From Occultella gossypii (GTDB lineage: Bacteria > Actinomycetota > Actinomycetes > Actinomycetales > Beutenbergiaceae), in contig NZ_JAGSHT010000023.1 of assembly GCF_019947135.1 (NCBI RefSeq), positions 1-64,000 of the forward strand: 64,000 nucleotides of DNA, read 5' to 3'. The notes below the pieces were generated by a model. That model ran no database searches. It had not been told where the DNA came from and saw only the letters and a list, made by a program, of their open reading frames with translations. Below are positions 55,543 to 63,939 of this stretch, piece after piece; position 1 is the stretch's first letter; every line of letters starts with the position of its first letter. Position numbers and translations under genes: made by a program.

Positions 55543-57204
55543 ATGAACACCATGGAACTGACCGATCTGTGGTGGAAGAACGCAACCATCTACTGCCTCG
55601 ACGTCGAGACCTACCTCGATTGGGACGCCGACGGCGCGGGAGACTTCAAAGGCCTGGCCCAACGGCTCGACCACCTGACCAGCCTTGGCGTCAGCTGTCT
55701 GTGGTTGATGCCGTTCTACCCCGGCGGCGGCAAGGATGACGGCTACGACGTCACGGACTTCTACGGCGTCGATCCGCGGGTCGGGTCGTTGGGCGACTTC
55801 GTCGATCTGATGCGACTCGCCAAAGAGCGCGGACTGCGGGTGATCGTGGATCTTGTGGTCAACCACACCTCGGATCAGCACCCGTGGTTCCGGTCGGCCC
55901 GTCGGTCCAAGGACAGTCCGCATCGGGACTATTACGTCTGGCGTGCGGACGAGCCACCGGACACCTCGGCCGAGGTGGTCTTCCCTGACCAGGAGGACGG
56001 CATCTGGGAGTTGGATGACCGCACCGGGGAGTACTACCTCCACCATTTCTACCGGCACGAACCGGACCTGAACGTGGCCAATCCCGTGGTCCGGCATGAG
56101 ATCGCCAAAGTGATGGGCTACTGGCTTCAGCTCGGTGTCAGCGGCTTCCGGGTGGACTCTGCCCCGTTCTTGATCGGGGCCATGGACGGCGCCGGCGGCA
56201 AGGGTCCACTGGATCCCCACGGGTACATGAAGGCGCTCCGTTCGTTCCTCAACCGCCGATCCGGCGAGGCGATCCTGCTCGGGGAGGTGGACCTGTCGTA
56301 CCCCGAGCAGTTGGAGTACTTCGGCGGATCCCAGGGAGATGAACTGACCATGGTGTTCGACTTCAACCTCATGCAACGCACCTACCTGGCGTTGGCCCGA
56401 CGAACCGCGACGCCTATCAGGGAAGCACTCAAGGCTCGCCCGGACATCCCGGCCGAGGCACAGTGGGCTACCTTCCTGCGCAGCCACGACGAGCTCACAT
56501 TGGACCTTCTCTCCGAAGCGGAGCGCCAGGAGGTCTTCGACGTTCTCGGCCCCGAGGAGGATATGCAGATCTACGGCCGGGGTTTGCGCCGTCGCCTGCC
56601 CCCGATGCTCGAAGGCGACGAGCGTCGGATACGTCTCGCGTACAGCCTGCCCATGTCGATGCCTGGCACGCCTGTGCTCTTCTATGGGGAAGAGATCGGC
56701 ATGGGCGAGAATCTCGAGGAGCCGGATCGATACTCGGTGCGCACGCCCATGCAGTGGGGGCCAGGGCCGTTCGGCGACTTCTCCAGAGCCAACACGCGGC
56801 GCATCCGGCGTCGGCCACCGAAGGGCTCGTTCGCCCCGGAACACGTCAACGTCGACTCCCAGCAGAAGCGTCCGGATTCGCTACTGGCGTTCTTCACCCA
56901 GATGATCCACCGCCGCCACGCCTGTCCCGAATTCGGCTTCGGGCGCCTCGAACTCCTCGAGACCGGCACCGAGCAGGTCCTGGCTCACCGGTGCTCCTGG
57001 GACGAGGGCAGCGTGCTCGCCCTCCACAACCTCGGTCCGGACGCCCTGACCGCGACGTTGCACCTGCCCGATGCTGCGTCCGCCGTTGTGGCGGATCTCT
57101 TCGGCGGTGACGACATCGATCTCGATGAGCGCGGTCACGCCGGCGTCGAGATGCAGGCCTATGGCTACCGCTGGCTTCGGATCAAGCCGCCTGGGCGACG
57201 GTGA
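55543..57204 (+). CDS. GH13 enzyme, trehalose-synthase/alpha-amylase type
   Basis: 553 aa (alpha/beta)8 barrel. Conserved regions: VIVDLVVNHTSDQHPWF, nucleophile Asp in VSGFRVDSAPF, acid/base Glu in ILLGEVDLSYP, and FLRSHDELTLD with the third Asp. The N-terminal ATIYCLDVETYLDWDADGAG resembles trehalose-synthase-like GH13_16/33 proteins. Likely acts on maltose, trehalose or short glucans in stress metabolism. GGAGGG precedes the ATG. A decayed second GH13 gene follows on the other strand. Confidence 0.87.
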   Translation: MNTMELTDLWWKNATIYCLDVETYLDWDADGAGDFKGLAQRLDHLTSLGVSCLWLMPFYPGGGKDDGYDVTDFYGVDPRVGSLGDFVDLMRLAKERGLRVIVDLVVNHTSDQHPWFRSARRSKDSPHRDYYVWRADEPPDTSAEVVFPDQEDGIWELDDRTGEYYLHHFYRHEPDLNVANPVVRHEIAKVMGYWLQLGVSGFRVDSAPFLIGAMDGAGGKGPLDPHGYMKALRSFLNRRSGEAILLGEVDLSYPEQLEYFGGSQGDELTMVFDFNLMQRTYLALARRTATPIREALKARPDIPAEAQWATFLRSHDELTLDLLSEAERQEVFDVLGPEEDMQIYGRGLRRRLPPMLEGDERRIRLAYSLPMSMPGTPVLFYGEEIGMGENLEEPDRYSVRTPMQWGPGPFGDFSRANTRRIRRRPPKGSFAPEHVNVDSQQKRPDSLLAFFTQMIHRRHACPEFGFGRLELLETGTEQVLAHRCSWDEGSVLALHNLGPDALTATLHLPDAASAVVADLFGGDDIDLDERGHAGVEMQAYGYRWLRIKPPGRR

Positions 57205-57213
57205 CCCGTGCAG

Positions 57214-57575
57214 GAGGGTGCGGTCGGGTCCTGATCGATGAGGTGGACCCACGACGCCCACGCTGCAACGGCACCAGGCCGTCGGCGCCAGGCGTCCAGC
57301 CGCGACGATGCATGCCCAGCGCGCCGATCGACGTCCGAGCGTGTCGAGTTCGCCGGAGAGTTCGGCCCGCGCGGGCGCCGAACGTCATGGTCGCCACCAC
57401 GTACAGGGTCGTGCCCAGATGGATGCGACGGTAGGCGAAATCTGCTCGTCGCCGGCGAGGACCCTCGTGAAGTCGCCGTGGACCACGACGGGAAGAACAT
57501 GCCGCAGCGCGATGTGGCGCCGGTAGTGATGGAAGCCGCGTCGAGCCGCCTGCACGTGCCGGCGTCGATCTTCAC
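57214..57575 (-). pseudogene. Alpha-glucosidase (GH13) C-terminal remnant
   Basis: Reading leftward, FHHYRRHIALRHVLPVVVHG then DFTRVLAGDEQI match the post-barrel region of GH13_31 alpha-glucosidases. Then the frame breaks: shifting one base gives FAYRRIHLGTTLYVVATMT, a second shift gives AELSGELDTLG, and a third gives WASWVHLI, the end of the C-terminal sheet. No upstream catalytic part remains. A pseudogene fragment with at least three frameshifts. Confidence 0.68.
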
Positions 57576-57614
57576 CCGGGACCGGTGGCGAAGGGCGGAC
57601 ACCGGTGGGATCGT

Positions 57615-57800
57615 ATGGACACGGAACAGAGTGAACCCTCCGAGCAGCCATACGAGGGCGCTCAGGACCCGGACGCCGATCCCGAGCAGTTGACGTCTCG
57701 CCAGATCGCCCAGCAGCCCGACCAAGCCGAGGACGACGACGATCCCGCAAAAGGATGGCCAGTGAACCGGACCGCGTCCCACCCGGATGTGCGCCGTTGA
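57615..57800 (+). CDS. Small acidic protein, 61 aa
   Basis: ATG 57615 with GGTGGGA upstream. The composition is rich in Glu, Asp, Gln and Pro (DPDADPEQLTSRQIAQQP, DQAEDDDDPAKG), predicted disordered. No known motif. It ends 14 bp before the zinc-ribbon gene, in the same direction, so they may form a unit. Real-gene status is uncertain. Confidence 0.45.
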   Translation: MDTEQSEPSEQPYEGAQDPDADPEQLTSRQIAQQPDQAEDDDDPAKGWPVNRTASHPDVRR

Positions 57801-57814
57801 GAGGAAGGATTCCC

Positions 57815-58048
57815 GTGGCAATCTGCGACACCTGCGGCAACGACTACGACAAGCCCCTCACAGTCACCCGAGGCGATGTGAAGGGCACGTTCGACAGTTT
57901 CGAATGCGCGGCACACGCGTTGGCACCGGCATGCGCGCACTGCGGCTGCCGGATCCTTGGCCATGGCGTCGAGACCAACGCGGCGATCTACTGCTGCGCG
58001 AACTGCGCCAGGACGGCCGGCGAGAACGCACTCGCCGACCGCGCGTGA
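57815..58048 (+). CDS. Small zinc-ribbon/metallothionein-like protein
   Basis: 77 aa with eight Cys: CDTCGNDY, SFECAAH, CAHCGCRIL and YCCANC, enough for two metal sites. GTG start with GAGGAAGG 7 bp upstream. GHGVETNAAIYCC resembles prokaryotic zinc-ribbon or metallothionein-like proteins. A metal store or nucleic-acid binder; not resolved. Converges with the SDR gene. Confidence 0.78.
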   Translation: MAICDTCGNDYDKPLTVTRGDVKGTFDSFECAAHALAPACAHCGCRILGHGVETNAAIYCCANCARTAGENALADRA

Positions 58049-58054
58049 CGCGAC

Positions 58055-58954
58055 TCAGAACACCGGCATCCCGCCGGTGACCCCCAACACCGTTCCGGAG
58101 ACGTAGCTCGCCTCGTCGCTGGCCAGATACACGAACGCGGTGGCCACCTCCACCGGCTGCCCGACGCGCCCGAGGGGCGTGTTCTTGCCGAGTCCCTCCA
58201 CGTCGGCCGCCTTATGGCTGACCGGCTGGATCGGCGTCCAGATCGGACCCGGCGCCACCGCGTTCACCCGGATCCCGCGGGGGCCAAGTTCGGCAGCGAG
58301 GTTCACCGTGAAGTTGTTCAGCGCCGCCTTGGTGGCTCCGTAGTCGAGTTGTGGCTGGGATGGTTCGAAGGCCTGGATCGAGGAGGTGTTGATGATGCTC
58401 GCTCCCGCACGCATGTGAGCCACGACCGCCTTCGTCAACCAGAAGGGCGCGAGGATGTTCGTCCCGAAGACTTGCTCAAGTTGGCCGTCCGGGTAGTTCG
58501 TGATTCCGCCCTCGACGGCGAACCCGACACCGGCGTTGTTCACAAGGACGTCGATCCCGCCCAGCACCTCAAGGGCTGCCGCCGCCAGATCCACGTTGGC
58601 CTGCGCATCACGTTGGTCGCAGGGAAGTAGCGCGCACTGGCGTCCGGCGGTCTCGACGAATCCACGGGTATCCTCCGCGTCCTCCTGCTCAGCTGGCAGG
58701 TAGGCGATGGCGACATCGGCGCCCTCCTTGGCGAACGTGATCGCGATGGCCCTTCCGATCCCCGAGTCCCCTCCCGTTATCAGGGCCCGCTTGCCCCGTA
58801 GCCGGCCACGTCCGATGTATCCCTCCTCGCCGTGGTCGGGGTGGGGCCGCAACTGCTGGGTCGACCCCGGCCACCGCTGTTCCTGGGCCGGGATGTCCCT
58901 CACGGACTCGGTGTCGACGGAGTAGGTCTCGGTCGGTTCGCTGTGATTGCCCAT
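58055..58954 (-). CDS. SDR-family oxidoreductase (YghA/YhdF-like)
   Basis: 299 aa. The 45-residue N-terminal extension (QRWPGSTQQLRPHPDHGEEG) is typical of the YghA/general-stress group. ALITGGDSGIGRAIAI binds NAD(P); VLVNNAGVG and catalytic Tyr/Lys in LDYGATKAAL follow. Acts on aldehydes or alcohols. Upstream (leftward reading) of it is the PfpI-like gene with a 39-bp gap. Confidence 0.92.
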   Translation of the reverse strand: MGNHSEPTETYSVDTESVRDIPAQEQRWPGSTQQLRPHPDHGEEGYIGRGRLRGKRALITGGDSGIGRAIAITFAKEGADVAIAYLPAEQEDAEDTRGFVETAGRQCALLPCDQRDAQANVDLAAAALEVLGGIDVLVNNAGVGFAVEGGITNYPDGQLEQVFGTNILAPFWLTKAVVAHMRAGASIINTSSIQAFEPSQPQLDYGATKAALNNFTVNLAAELGPRGIRVNAVAPGPIWTPIQPVSHKAADVEGLGKNTPLGRVGQPVEVATAFVYLASDEASYVSGTVLGVTGGMPVF

Positions 58955-58993
58955 ATCTCAGTCCCTCTCGACTGCCGCGCAGATGCGTCCCGC

Positions 58994-59542
58994 TCAGGCG
59001 GTCTGAGCGCTGTGCTCGCCCTCGGCCAGTTCCTCGACGAGCTTGCTGTTGAAGGCGGGCAGATCGTCCGGCGTGCGACTGCTCACCAGACCCGCATCCA
59101 CGACCACCTCTTGGTCGACCCACGACGCGCCCGCATTCGTGAGGTCGGTACGAAGACTTGGGTAGGACGTGATCGTGCGCCCCTTCAGTACGTCGGCCTC
59201 GGTGAGGATCCACCCGCCGTGGCAGATCACACCGACCGGCTTGTGCTGGGCGAAGAAGTCCTTGACGAAGGCCACCGACGCGTCGTCCAGTCTCAGGTGG
59301 TCCCCGTTCACGACACCTCCGGGAAGGACCAATCCGTCGAAGTCCGCCGCCGAGGCCGCCGCCGACGTGATGTCCACGCGTGCTTCGTGCCCCTTCTTAC
59401 CCGTGATCGCAGCCGTCTCCGGCGAGACAAGCTGCGCCTGCGCGCCCGCATCGGTGACCGCGCCCCATGGGCTCGTCAACTCGCTGTCCTCGAAGCCGTT
59501 CGTCGCCAGGAAGGCGACCCGCTTTCCGGCAAGATCAGCCAT
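58994..59542 (-). CDS. DJ-1/PfpI-family deglycase or protease
   Basis: 182 aa. GVICHGGWILTEAD holds the catalytic Cys-His; ATNGFEDSELTSP the N-terminal Glu; LVLPGGVVNGDHLR the loop. Members repair glycated proteins or act in stress (YhbO type). ATG 59542 is preferred; a longer frame reaches 59614 without domain support. Forms a stress operon with the SDR gene. Confidence 0.92.
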   Translation of the reverse strand: MADLAGKRVAFLATNGFEDSELTSPWGAVTDAGAQAQLVSPETAAITGKKGHEARVDITSAAASAADFDGLVLPGGVVNGDHLRLDDASVAFVKDFFAQHKPVGVICHGGWILTEADVLKGRTITSYPSLRTDLTNAGASWVDQEVVVDAGLVSSRTPDDLPAFNSKLVEELAEGEHSAQTA

Positions 59543-59606
59543 GATGCCTCCTTCGTTCGTCGGTTCGTTCCACGCTAGGTGCCGAGGGTCGCTTCCGCGA
59601 CTGGGC

Positions 59607-59936
59607 TCAACCACGCACCTGGGACTGTGGTGGGACGCTCGGCCGGGCTGGGGTCAGGCGAAGCAGCCGGACGCCGGAGCCGCGCACTCCGATGCGCCGC
59701 CCGGTGCTGCACCGCCCTTCGAGTTCGTCGACCAGGAAGTGCAGGGCCCTCGAGTCCGAGAAGGTGGTCTGACTCAGGTCGATCGTCATCTCGGCCTCGG
59801 GGTCCTCACCGTCGAGCACCTCGATCAGGAGTTCGGCAGCGCTCACCGAGAGGGGCCCACTGACATCGAGGGTCACCTGGCCCTCGGCCTGATGGATGCA
59901 CACCTGGGCGCATGCAGCACCCTCATCGCGCTTCAT
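59607..59936 (-). CDS. STAS-domain protein (anti-sigma antagonist-like)
   Basis: 109 aa STAS fold. VTLDVSGPLSVSAAELLIEVL and MTIDLSQTTFSDSRALHFLVDEL match SpoIIAA-like proteins; the Ser in FSDSRAL occupies the phosphorylatable position. It may link to a stress sigma factor. Overlaps the previous gene by 14 nt. Confidence 0.85.
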   Translation of the reverse strand: MKRDEGAACAQVCIHQAEGQVTLDVSGPLSVSAAELLIEVLDGEDPEAEMTIDLSQTTFSDSRALHFLVDELEGRCSTGRRIGVRGSGVRLLRLTPARPSVPPQSQVRG

Positions 59937-60375
59937 GATCACCTCCAGCCATGGTCGTCCGTTGCCTTCGCCGAGACTGCATGCGACATTCGGCGGCGGT
60001 CTCGGCGCGGCTGACCAGATCCGCAGCATCCGCCTCATCGGCGGCGAAAGCCACGCCCACTTGGGCGTCGAACGGGAACGTTCCCTCCCAGCGAGCCAGG
60101 CATCCGAGGTGCCAGGTGACGGCATCGGCCACGTTCATGACGTGCATGAGCGAGCCGGGACACCTCAGGGTGACCGAGCGGGCACCGGCCGCGACGCTCA
60201 GCCCTGGAAAGTACTCACGGAAGAAGGCGGCGACGTCGTTGGCCACGGACTGAAGTGCCGTGGGCAGGTCCTCGCCCGCCTCGCCTCGAAGGCGAAGCCC
60301 GATGTGGATCACCCCACGCGAAGCGTCGACCGACCATGCCTGGCCCGTGCCTGTCATCGACTCTGCTGTGGTCAC
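59923..60375 (-). CDS. Unknown protein coupled to the STAS gene
   Basis: 150 aa. Start GTG 60375, or ATG 60357. VGVAFAADEADAADLVSRAE resembles the closing motif of GGDEF domains, but the GGDEF signature is missing, so a degenerate nucleotide-binding domain is possible. It overlaps the STAS gene and is probably its partner. Function is unknown. Confidence 0.6.
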   Translation of the reverse strand: MTTAESMTGTGQAWSVDASRGVIHIGLRLRGEAGEDLPTALQSVANDVAAFFREYFPGLSVAAGARSVTLRCPGSLMHVMNVADAVTWHLGCLARWEGTFPFDAQVGVAFAADEADAADLVSRAETAAECRMQSRRRQRTTMAGGDHEAR

Positions 60376-60842
60376 GACACTCCCCGAACTCGTGGAGTTG
60401 CCGGGGGCAGGAGCAACGGACGACTGATTGCACCGGAGGGCTGCAACGGCGCCTGCCTCCAGAACTGCGATTACGGTACACCGCGAGCACGGACGCTGCC
60501 AGACATGCCTGCCGGTCCAACCGCATGGACCTTACCGCCGGGCCCGCACGCTCTCCTGGCATCGGCAGGCGGGCTCGAACTCGACGCAGCGCAATATCAT
60601 CGCAGTGGCGTAGACCGGCCGATCCACGGCACGGCCGGAACTCGGCGGCCGCTGTCACGACTCGTGAGATCCCTGGCGCTGGTCCGTCGGTCTCCCGCAG
60701 TCGCGGAAGCTCGGCGGGATCACGGATCTCATCGGCGAACAGCATCGATTCCAGAGGTCAGCACCCCACCCAGCGGACGGAGCGCCGTCACGTACTGCTT
60801 GGACCGCATCACGAACTCGGCGATCACGATGCGGAACAGCCA
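60376..60842. other. Intergenic region, no supported gene
   Basis: 467 bp with no convincing reading frame. The leftward frame through 60745 is Arg/Pro-rich and runs into the preceding gene in another phase. No repeats were seen. Confidence 0.45.
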
Positions 60843-60873
60843 GAAGGGCCGGATCTCTGCGATCCGGCCCTTC
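60843..60873 (-). terminator. Terminator of tRNA-Ala
   Basis: 13-bp perfect stem GAAGGGCCGGATC / GATCCGGCCCTTC with a 5-nt loop, 5 bp beyond the tRNA 3' end. Confidence 0.85.
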
Positions 60874-60878
60874 GTCTG

Positions 60879-60951
60879 TGGAGCTAGGGGGATTCGAACC
60901 CCCGACCTTCTCATTGCGAACGAGACGCGCTACCAACTGCGCCATAGCCCC
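60879..60951 (-). tRNA. tRNA-Ala (anticodon CGC)
   Basis: 73 nt without encoded CCA. The acceptor GGGGCTA pairs with TAGCTCC (one G-T). Anticodon stem TCTCG/TGAGA with loop TTCGCAA gives CGC, reading GCG alanine codons. The T arm GGGGG-TTCGAAT-CCCCC is intact. Confidence 0.95.
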
Positions 60952-61013
60952 AGAACGACGTTCAGATTACCACCTCGGCAGCGCTCGCTGCGACGCCGCG
61001 GACGTGGCCGGGA

Positions 61014-62099
61014 TCACTGTCCGGACGCGCGGCGGCGGGCCAGCACGGCCTGCAGGTTCATCGCCGGCGTGGCCGGTGCCTCGGCCCGGGCGGCCTCGTC
61101 CACGGGCGCCTGGGCAGGCGCGGCCGAGTCCGTCCCGGTCGCGGCGACCGCGGTGTCCTCGGCGTCCGCCTCGAACGCCGCGGGTGCCTGCTCGTCCTGG
61201 GACTCGAACTCAGTCTCCAGCGGAGCAACTTCCCGACGGCGGACGGCCGGCTTGAGCGTGTAGGTGGGCACGGGCACGGGTACGGGGGTCCAGCCCTCGC
61301 CCTCCGGCAGCGCCGGTCCGGCGCGGTGGGTGACGGCCGGCTCCTCCGGGAGCAGGGAGGCCGGGTCGACATCGATGCGCAGGCTGGGCCGGGTGCCCGC
61401 GGTGGCAGCCGAGCGCGCCGGCTCGGTGCGCTCGCCGGCACCGTCGGGGGTGGACGCGGTCCGGGTCCGCTCCGCCTCGCCGTCACGGCGGGCGGCCCTT
61501 GCGTGCCGGACCGGTGCCTCGGAGCGGTCGATCGTGCCGACGGGGGCGAACGGGTCGCCGGTGTCCCGGGTCACCTCGGCGCGCCAGCGGGCGTCGGCGA
61601 CGGCGGCCTTGGCCGAGGCGCGGCGGCCGGCGACCACGACGGCGACCAGGAAGACGGAAGGCGCGACGGCGGCGGCGACCGGAAGCGACGCGACGGCGAA
61701 CAGCGTCCAGGTCACGGCCGTGACGCCGAGGAGCAGCAGGGTGAGGGCGAGGCGACGGCGGGCGGCCGCGGCTCGGCGGCTCGCGGCCGCGGCGCGGGCC
61801 GCCCGGGCTGCGGCGGCACGGCGCGCGTCGGCAGCCACGAGCCGATCACGGTGTGCCACTGGCGTGTGCATGGGTGCCTCCGGTTGTTCGATCCGCGGGC
61901 GATGGACGTATCCGCGGTTACTGCGCTCAGCCTTCGGTTCGGGTCGGTCTCCCGCCCTCGCCACCACTCGGAGGTCCTCGGAGAAGCGGTCCTCGACCCG
62001 GGAGTCGAGCACCACCTGCCTCGACCGGATCACCGACGGCAGCAGGAAGGCGAAGAACATGATGAGGATCGCCGTCACTGCATACCCGCCGAAACTCAC
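61014..62099 (-). CDS. GlpR/SepX-like cell-division membrane protein
   Basis: 361 aa. TM1 (YAVTAILIMFFAFLLPSVI) follows the GTG start at 62099; a basic linker leads to TM2 (LALTLLLLGVTAVTWTLFAV) and TM3 (LPVAAAVAPSVFLVAVVVA) at about residues 120-165; the rest is a disordered acidic tail. The 1+2 TM layout and its place after a gephyrin-like moeA and a rimJ-like gene match the corynebacterial GlpR and Streptomyces SepX loci, where the protein anchors division and polar-growth machinery. Inference rests on synteny and topology. Confidence 0.72.
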   Translation of the reverse strand: MSFGGYAVTAILIMFFAFLLPSVIRSRQVVLDSRVEDRFSEDLRVVARAGDRPEPKAERSNRGYVHRPRIEQPEAPMHTPVAHRDRLVAADARRAAAARAARAAAASRRAAAARRRLALTLLLLGVTAVTWTLFAVASLPVAAAVAPSVFLVAVVVAGRRASAKAAVADARWRAEVTRDTGDPFAPVGTIDRSEAPVRHARAARRDGEAERTRTASTPDGAGERTEPARSAATAGTRPSLRIDVDPASLLPEEPAVTHRAGPALPEGEGWTPVPVPVPTYTLKPAVRRREVAPLETEFESQDEQAPAAFEADAEDTAVAATGTDSAAPAQAPVDEAARAEAPATPAMNLQAVLARRRASGQ

Positions 62100-62161
62100 A
62101 TCCCGACGGTAGAACGCCCCGGTGTCGCCACCGGCGAGCGGGCTCGGCGTGTCGCGGAAGA

Positions 62162-62725
62162 TCAGCGCAAACGGGCCGCCAGACCCCCCTGCGCCTCCTC
62201 GACCGTGAGCGCGAACGACCGGTGGTCCGCCCAGGTCCCGTTGATGTGCAGGTACTGCCGGCGGACCCCCTCGTCCCGGAAGCCGAGCTTGGCGACCACG
62301 CGCAGGCTCGCGGCGTTCTCCGGGCGGATGTTGATCTCCACGCGGTGCAGCCCGAGCTCGAAGAAGCAGAAGTCGGTCGCGAGGGCCACGCAGACGGGCA
62401 CGATCCCACGGCCGGCCATGTCCTCGGCGATCCAGTACCCGATGGTGGCCGACTGCAACGAGCCGCGAGTCACCGAGGAGATCGTCAGCTGCCCGACCAT
62501 CTGCTCGCCCACCTCGATCACGTAGGCGTACCCCTCGCCGCGCCGGGCGGCCCGGTTCTGGCTGCGCACGTACTGGGCGAACGTGGGCCGGAAGGCGGCC
62601 GCCTCGGGCGAGGTGGCCTCCCAGGGGCGCAACCACGCGGCGTTGCGCACCCGGAGCTCGTCCCAGGCGACACGGTCGCGCAGCCGCAAGGGACGCAGTC
62701 GGATGTCCCCCGAGGCGAGGTCCAT
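62162..62725 (-). CDS. RimJ-like GNAT acetyltransferase
   Basis: 187 aa. IRLRPLRLRDRVAWDELRV opens the RimJ/RimL fold; AGRGIVPVCVALATDFCFFE binds acetyl-CoA; IRPENAASLRVVAKLGFRDEG is the substrate loop. Acetylates a protein N-terminus, likely ribosomal, or an unknown target. ATG 62725 overlaps the MoeA stop by 1 nt. Same operon as the GlpR/SepX-like gene. Confidence 0.88.
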   Translation of the reverse strand: MDLASGDIRLRPLRLRDRVAWDELRVRNAAWLRPWEATSPEAAAFRPTFAQYVRSQNRAARRGEGYAYVIEVGEQMVGQLTISSVTRGSLQSATIGYWIAEDMAGRGIVPVCVALATDFCFFELGLHRVEINIRPENAASLRVVAKLGFRDEGVRRQYLHINGTWADHRSFALTVEEAQGGLAARLR

Positions 62726-63939
62726 CAACTCTCCAGGACCAGGCAGTGCAGGTCGGTGCCCGCGTCGACCCTCGTGGTGTCCTCGGCGACCACCGCGAGC
62801 GCATTCGCCCGGGCCATCGCGGTCAGCAACAACCCACCCGGCGGGCCGACCGGCGTGGCCAGGTAGCCCTGGTCCGGCGATCCCACGAGCGCGACGGGCA
62901 CGAACTGGCGCCGACCCTGCGGCGACTCCCACGCCGTCGCCATCTGCGCGGACACGGTCGGCCGGTAGATCTCCACGTGCCCGGCCATCGCCAGCAGCGC
63001 CGGTCGCACGAACACCTCGTAGGCGACCTGCGCACTGACCGGGTCGCCGGGCAGGCACAGGATCGGCGTGTCCTCGCCCACCACCCCGACGCCGAACTGC
63101 CGCCCGGGTGCGATCGCCACGTTGTCGAACCGGACGGTGCCGAGCGGGCTGAGCACCTCCTTGACGGTGTCGTTGGCGCCGTAGCTGAGGCCGCCGGTGG
63201 TGATGATCAGGTCGGCGCGCACGAGCTGGTCCTCAAGCGTCTCCCGCAGCGCGCCCCGCTCGTCCGGCACCGCGGCCACCCGGAACGTGGTGCCTCCGGC
63301 ATCCTGGACGGCGGTGGCGAGAGCGTGGCCGTTCGCGTCGAACACCTGCCCGTCGGCGGCCTTACGGCCGGGCGCGACGAGTTCGTCCCCCACGGAGATC
63401 AGCACCACTCGCGGGCGAGGGTGCACCGGCACGCGCGAGCGGCCGAGCGCCGCGAGCAGTGCGATCTGCCTCGCGCCGACCCGCACCCCCGAGGCCAGGG
63501 CGATCTCGCCGTCGTGCAGGTCCTCGCCGGTACGGCGGATGTTCTCGCCGACGGCGCAGGTCGCCCTGATCGTCACGGAGGCACTCCCGGAGTCGGTCGC
63601 CTCGAGCGGCACCACGCAGTCGGCCTCGGCCGGAACGGGGGCACCCGACGCGATCCGGACGCAGCTGTGCGCGACCAGCCGGGTCGGGTCGGTCTGGCCG
63701 GCCCGGACCTCGTCCAGGACCCGCAGCACGACGGGCCGGTCCGGAGCGGCGCCGTCGATGTCGGCGAACCGGACGGCGTACCCGTCCAGCGCCGCCAGGT
63801 CGCGGCGGGGCAGGTCCGCGGACGCCGTCACATCGGTCGCGAGGACGCACCCGACGGCGTCGTGCAGCACCACGTCGAGCGGCGGTAGGGGGCGAAGGAG
63901 CTCGAGCACGGCGGCCAGGTGCTCGGAGACCGCCTTCAT
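62725..63939 (-). CDS. Gephyrin-like MoeA/Glp protein
   Basis: 404 aa with MoeA domains. LAALDGYAVRFADI, RIASGAPVPAEADCVVPLE, VVLISVGDEL, ITTGGLSYGANDTVKEVL and LPGDPVSAQVAYEVFV appear in order. In canonical MoeA the last block is usually GLPGNPVS; Asp replaces Asn here. No other molybdenum-cofactor gene is nearby, and the rimJ-glpR neighbours fit Glp, the gephyrin-like division protein. Either role is possible. Confidence 0.85.
   Translation of the reverse strand: MKAVSEHLAAVLELLRPLPPLDVVLHDAVGCVLATDVTASADLPRRDLAALDGYAVRFADIDGAAPDRPVVLRVLDEVRAGQTDPTRLVAHSCVRIASGAPVPAEADCVVPLEATDSGSASVTIRATCAVGENIRRTGEDLHDGEIALASGVRVGARQIALLAALGRSRVPVHPRPRVVLISVGDELVAPGRKAADGQVFDANGHALATAVQDAGGTTFRVAAVPDERGALRETLEDQLVRADLIITTGGLSYGANDTVKEVLSPLGTVRFDNVAIAPGRQFGVGVVGEDTPILCLPGDPVSAQVAYEVFVRPALLAMAGHVEIYRPTVSAQMATAWESPQGRRQFVPVALVGSPDQGYLATPVGPPGGLLLTAMARANALAVVAEDTTRVDAGTDLHCLVLES

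Noticed and set aside
55235-55585. 116-aa leftward frame before the GH13 gene
   Set aside because: No start signal, no domain, and it runs into the GH13 coding start antisense.
57165-57821. Leftward frame with a hydrophobic stretch
   Set aside because: The hydrophobic run is the complement of an acidic Asp-rich coding strand; only the GH13 remnant inside is supported.
60215-60745. 176-aa leftward frame
   Set aside because: Overlaps the better-supported 59923-60375 gene in another phase and has shadow-like composition.
61014-62804. 596-aa open frame
   Set aside because: The first part is a frame shadow of the RimJ-like gene. The protein-like part starts at the GTG at 62099.
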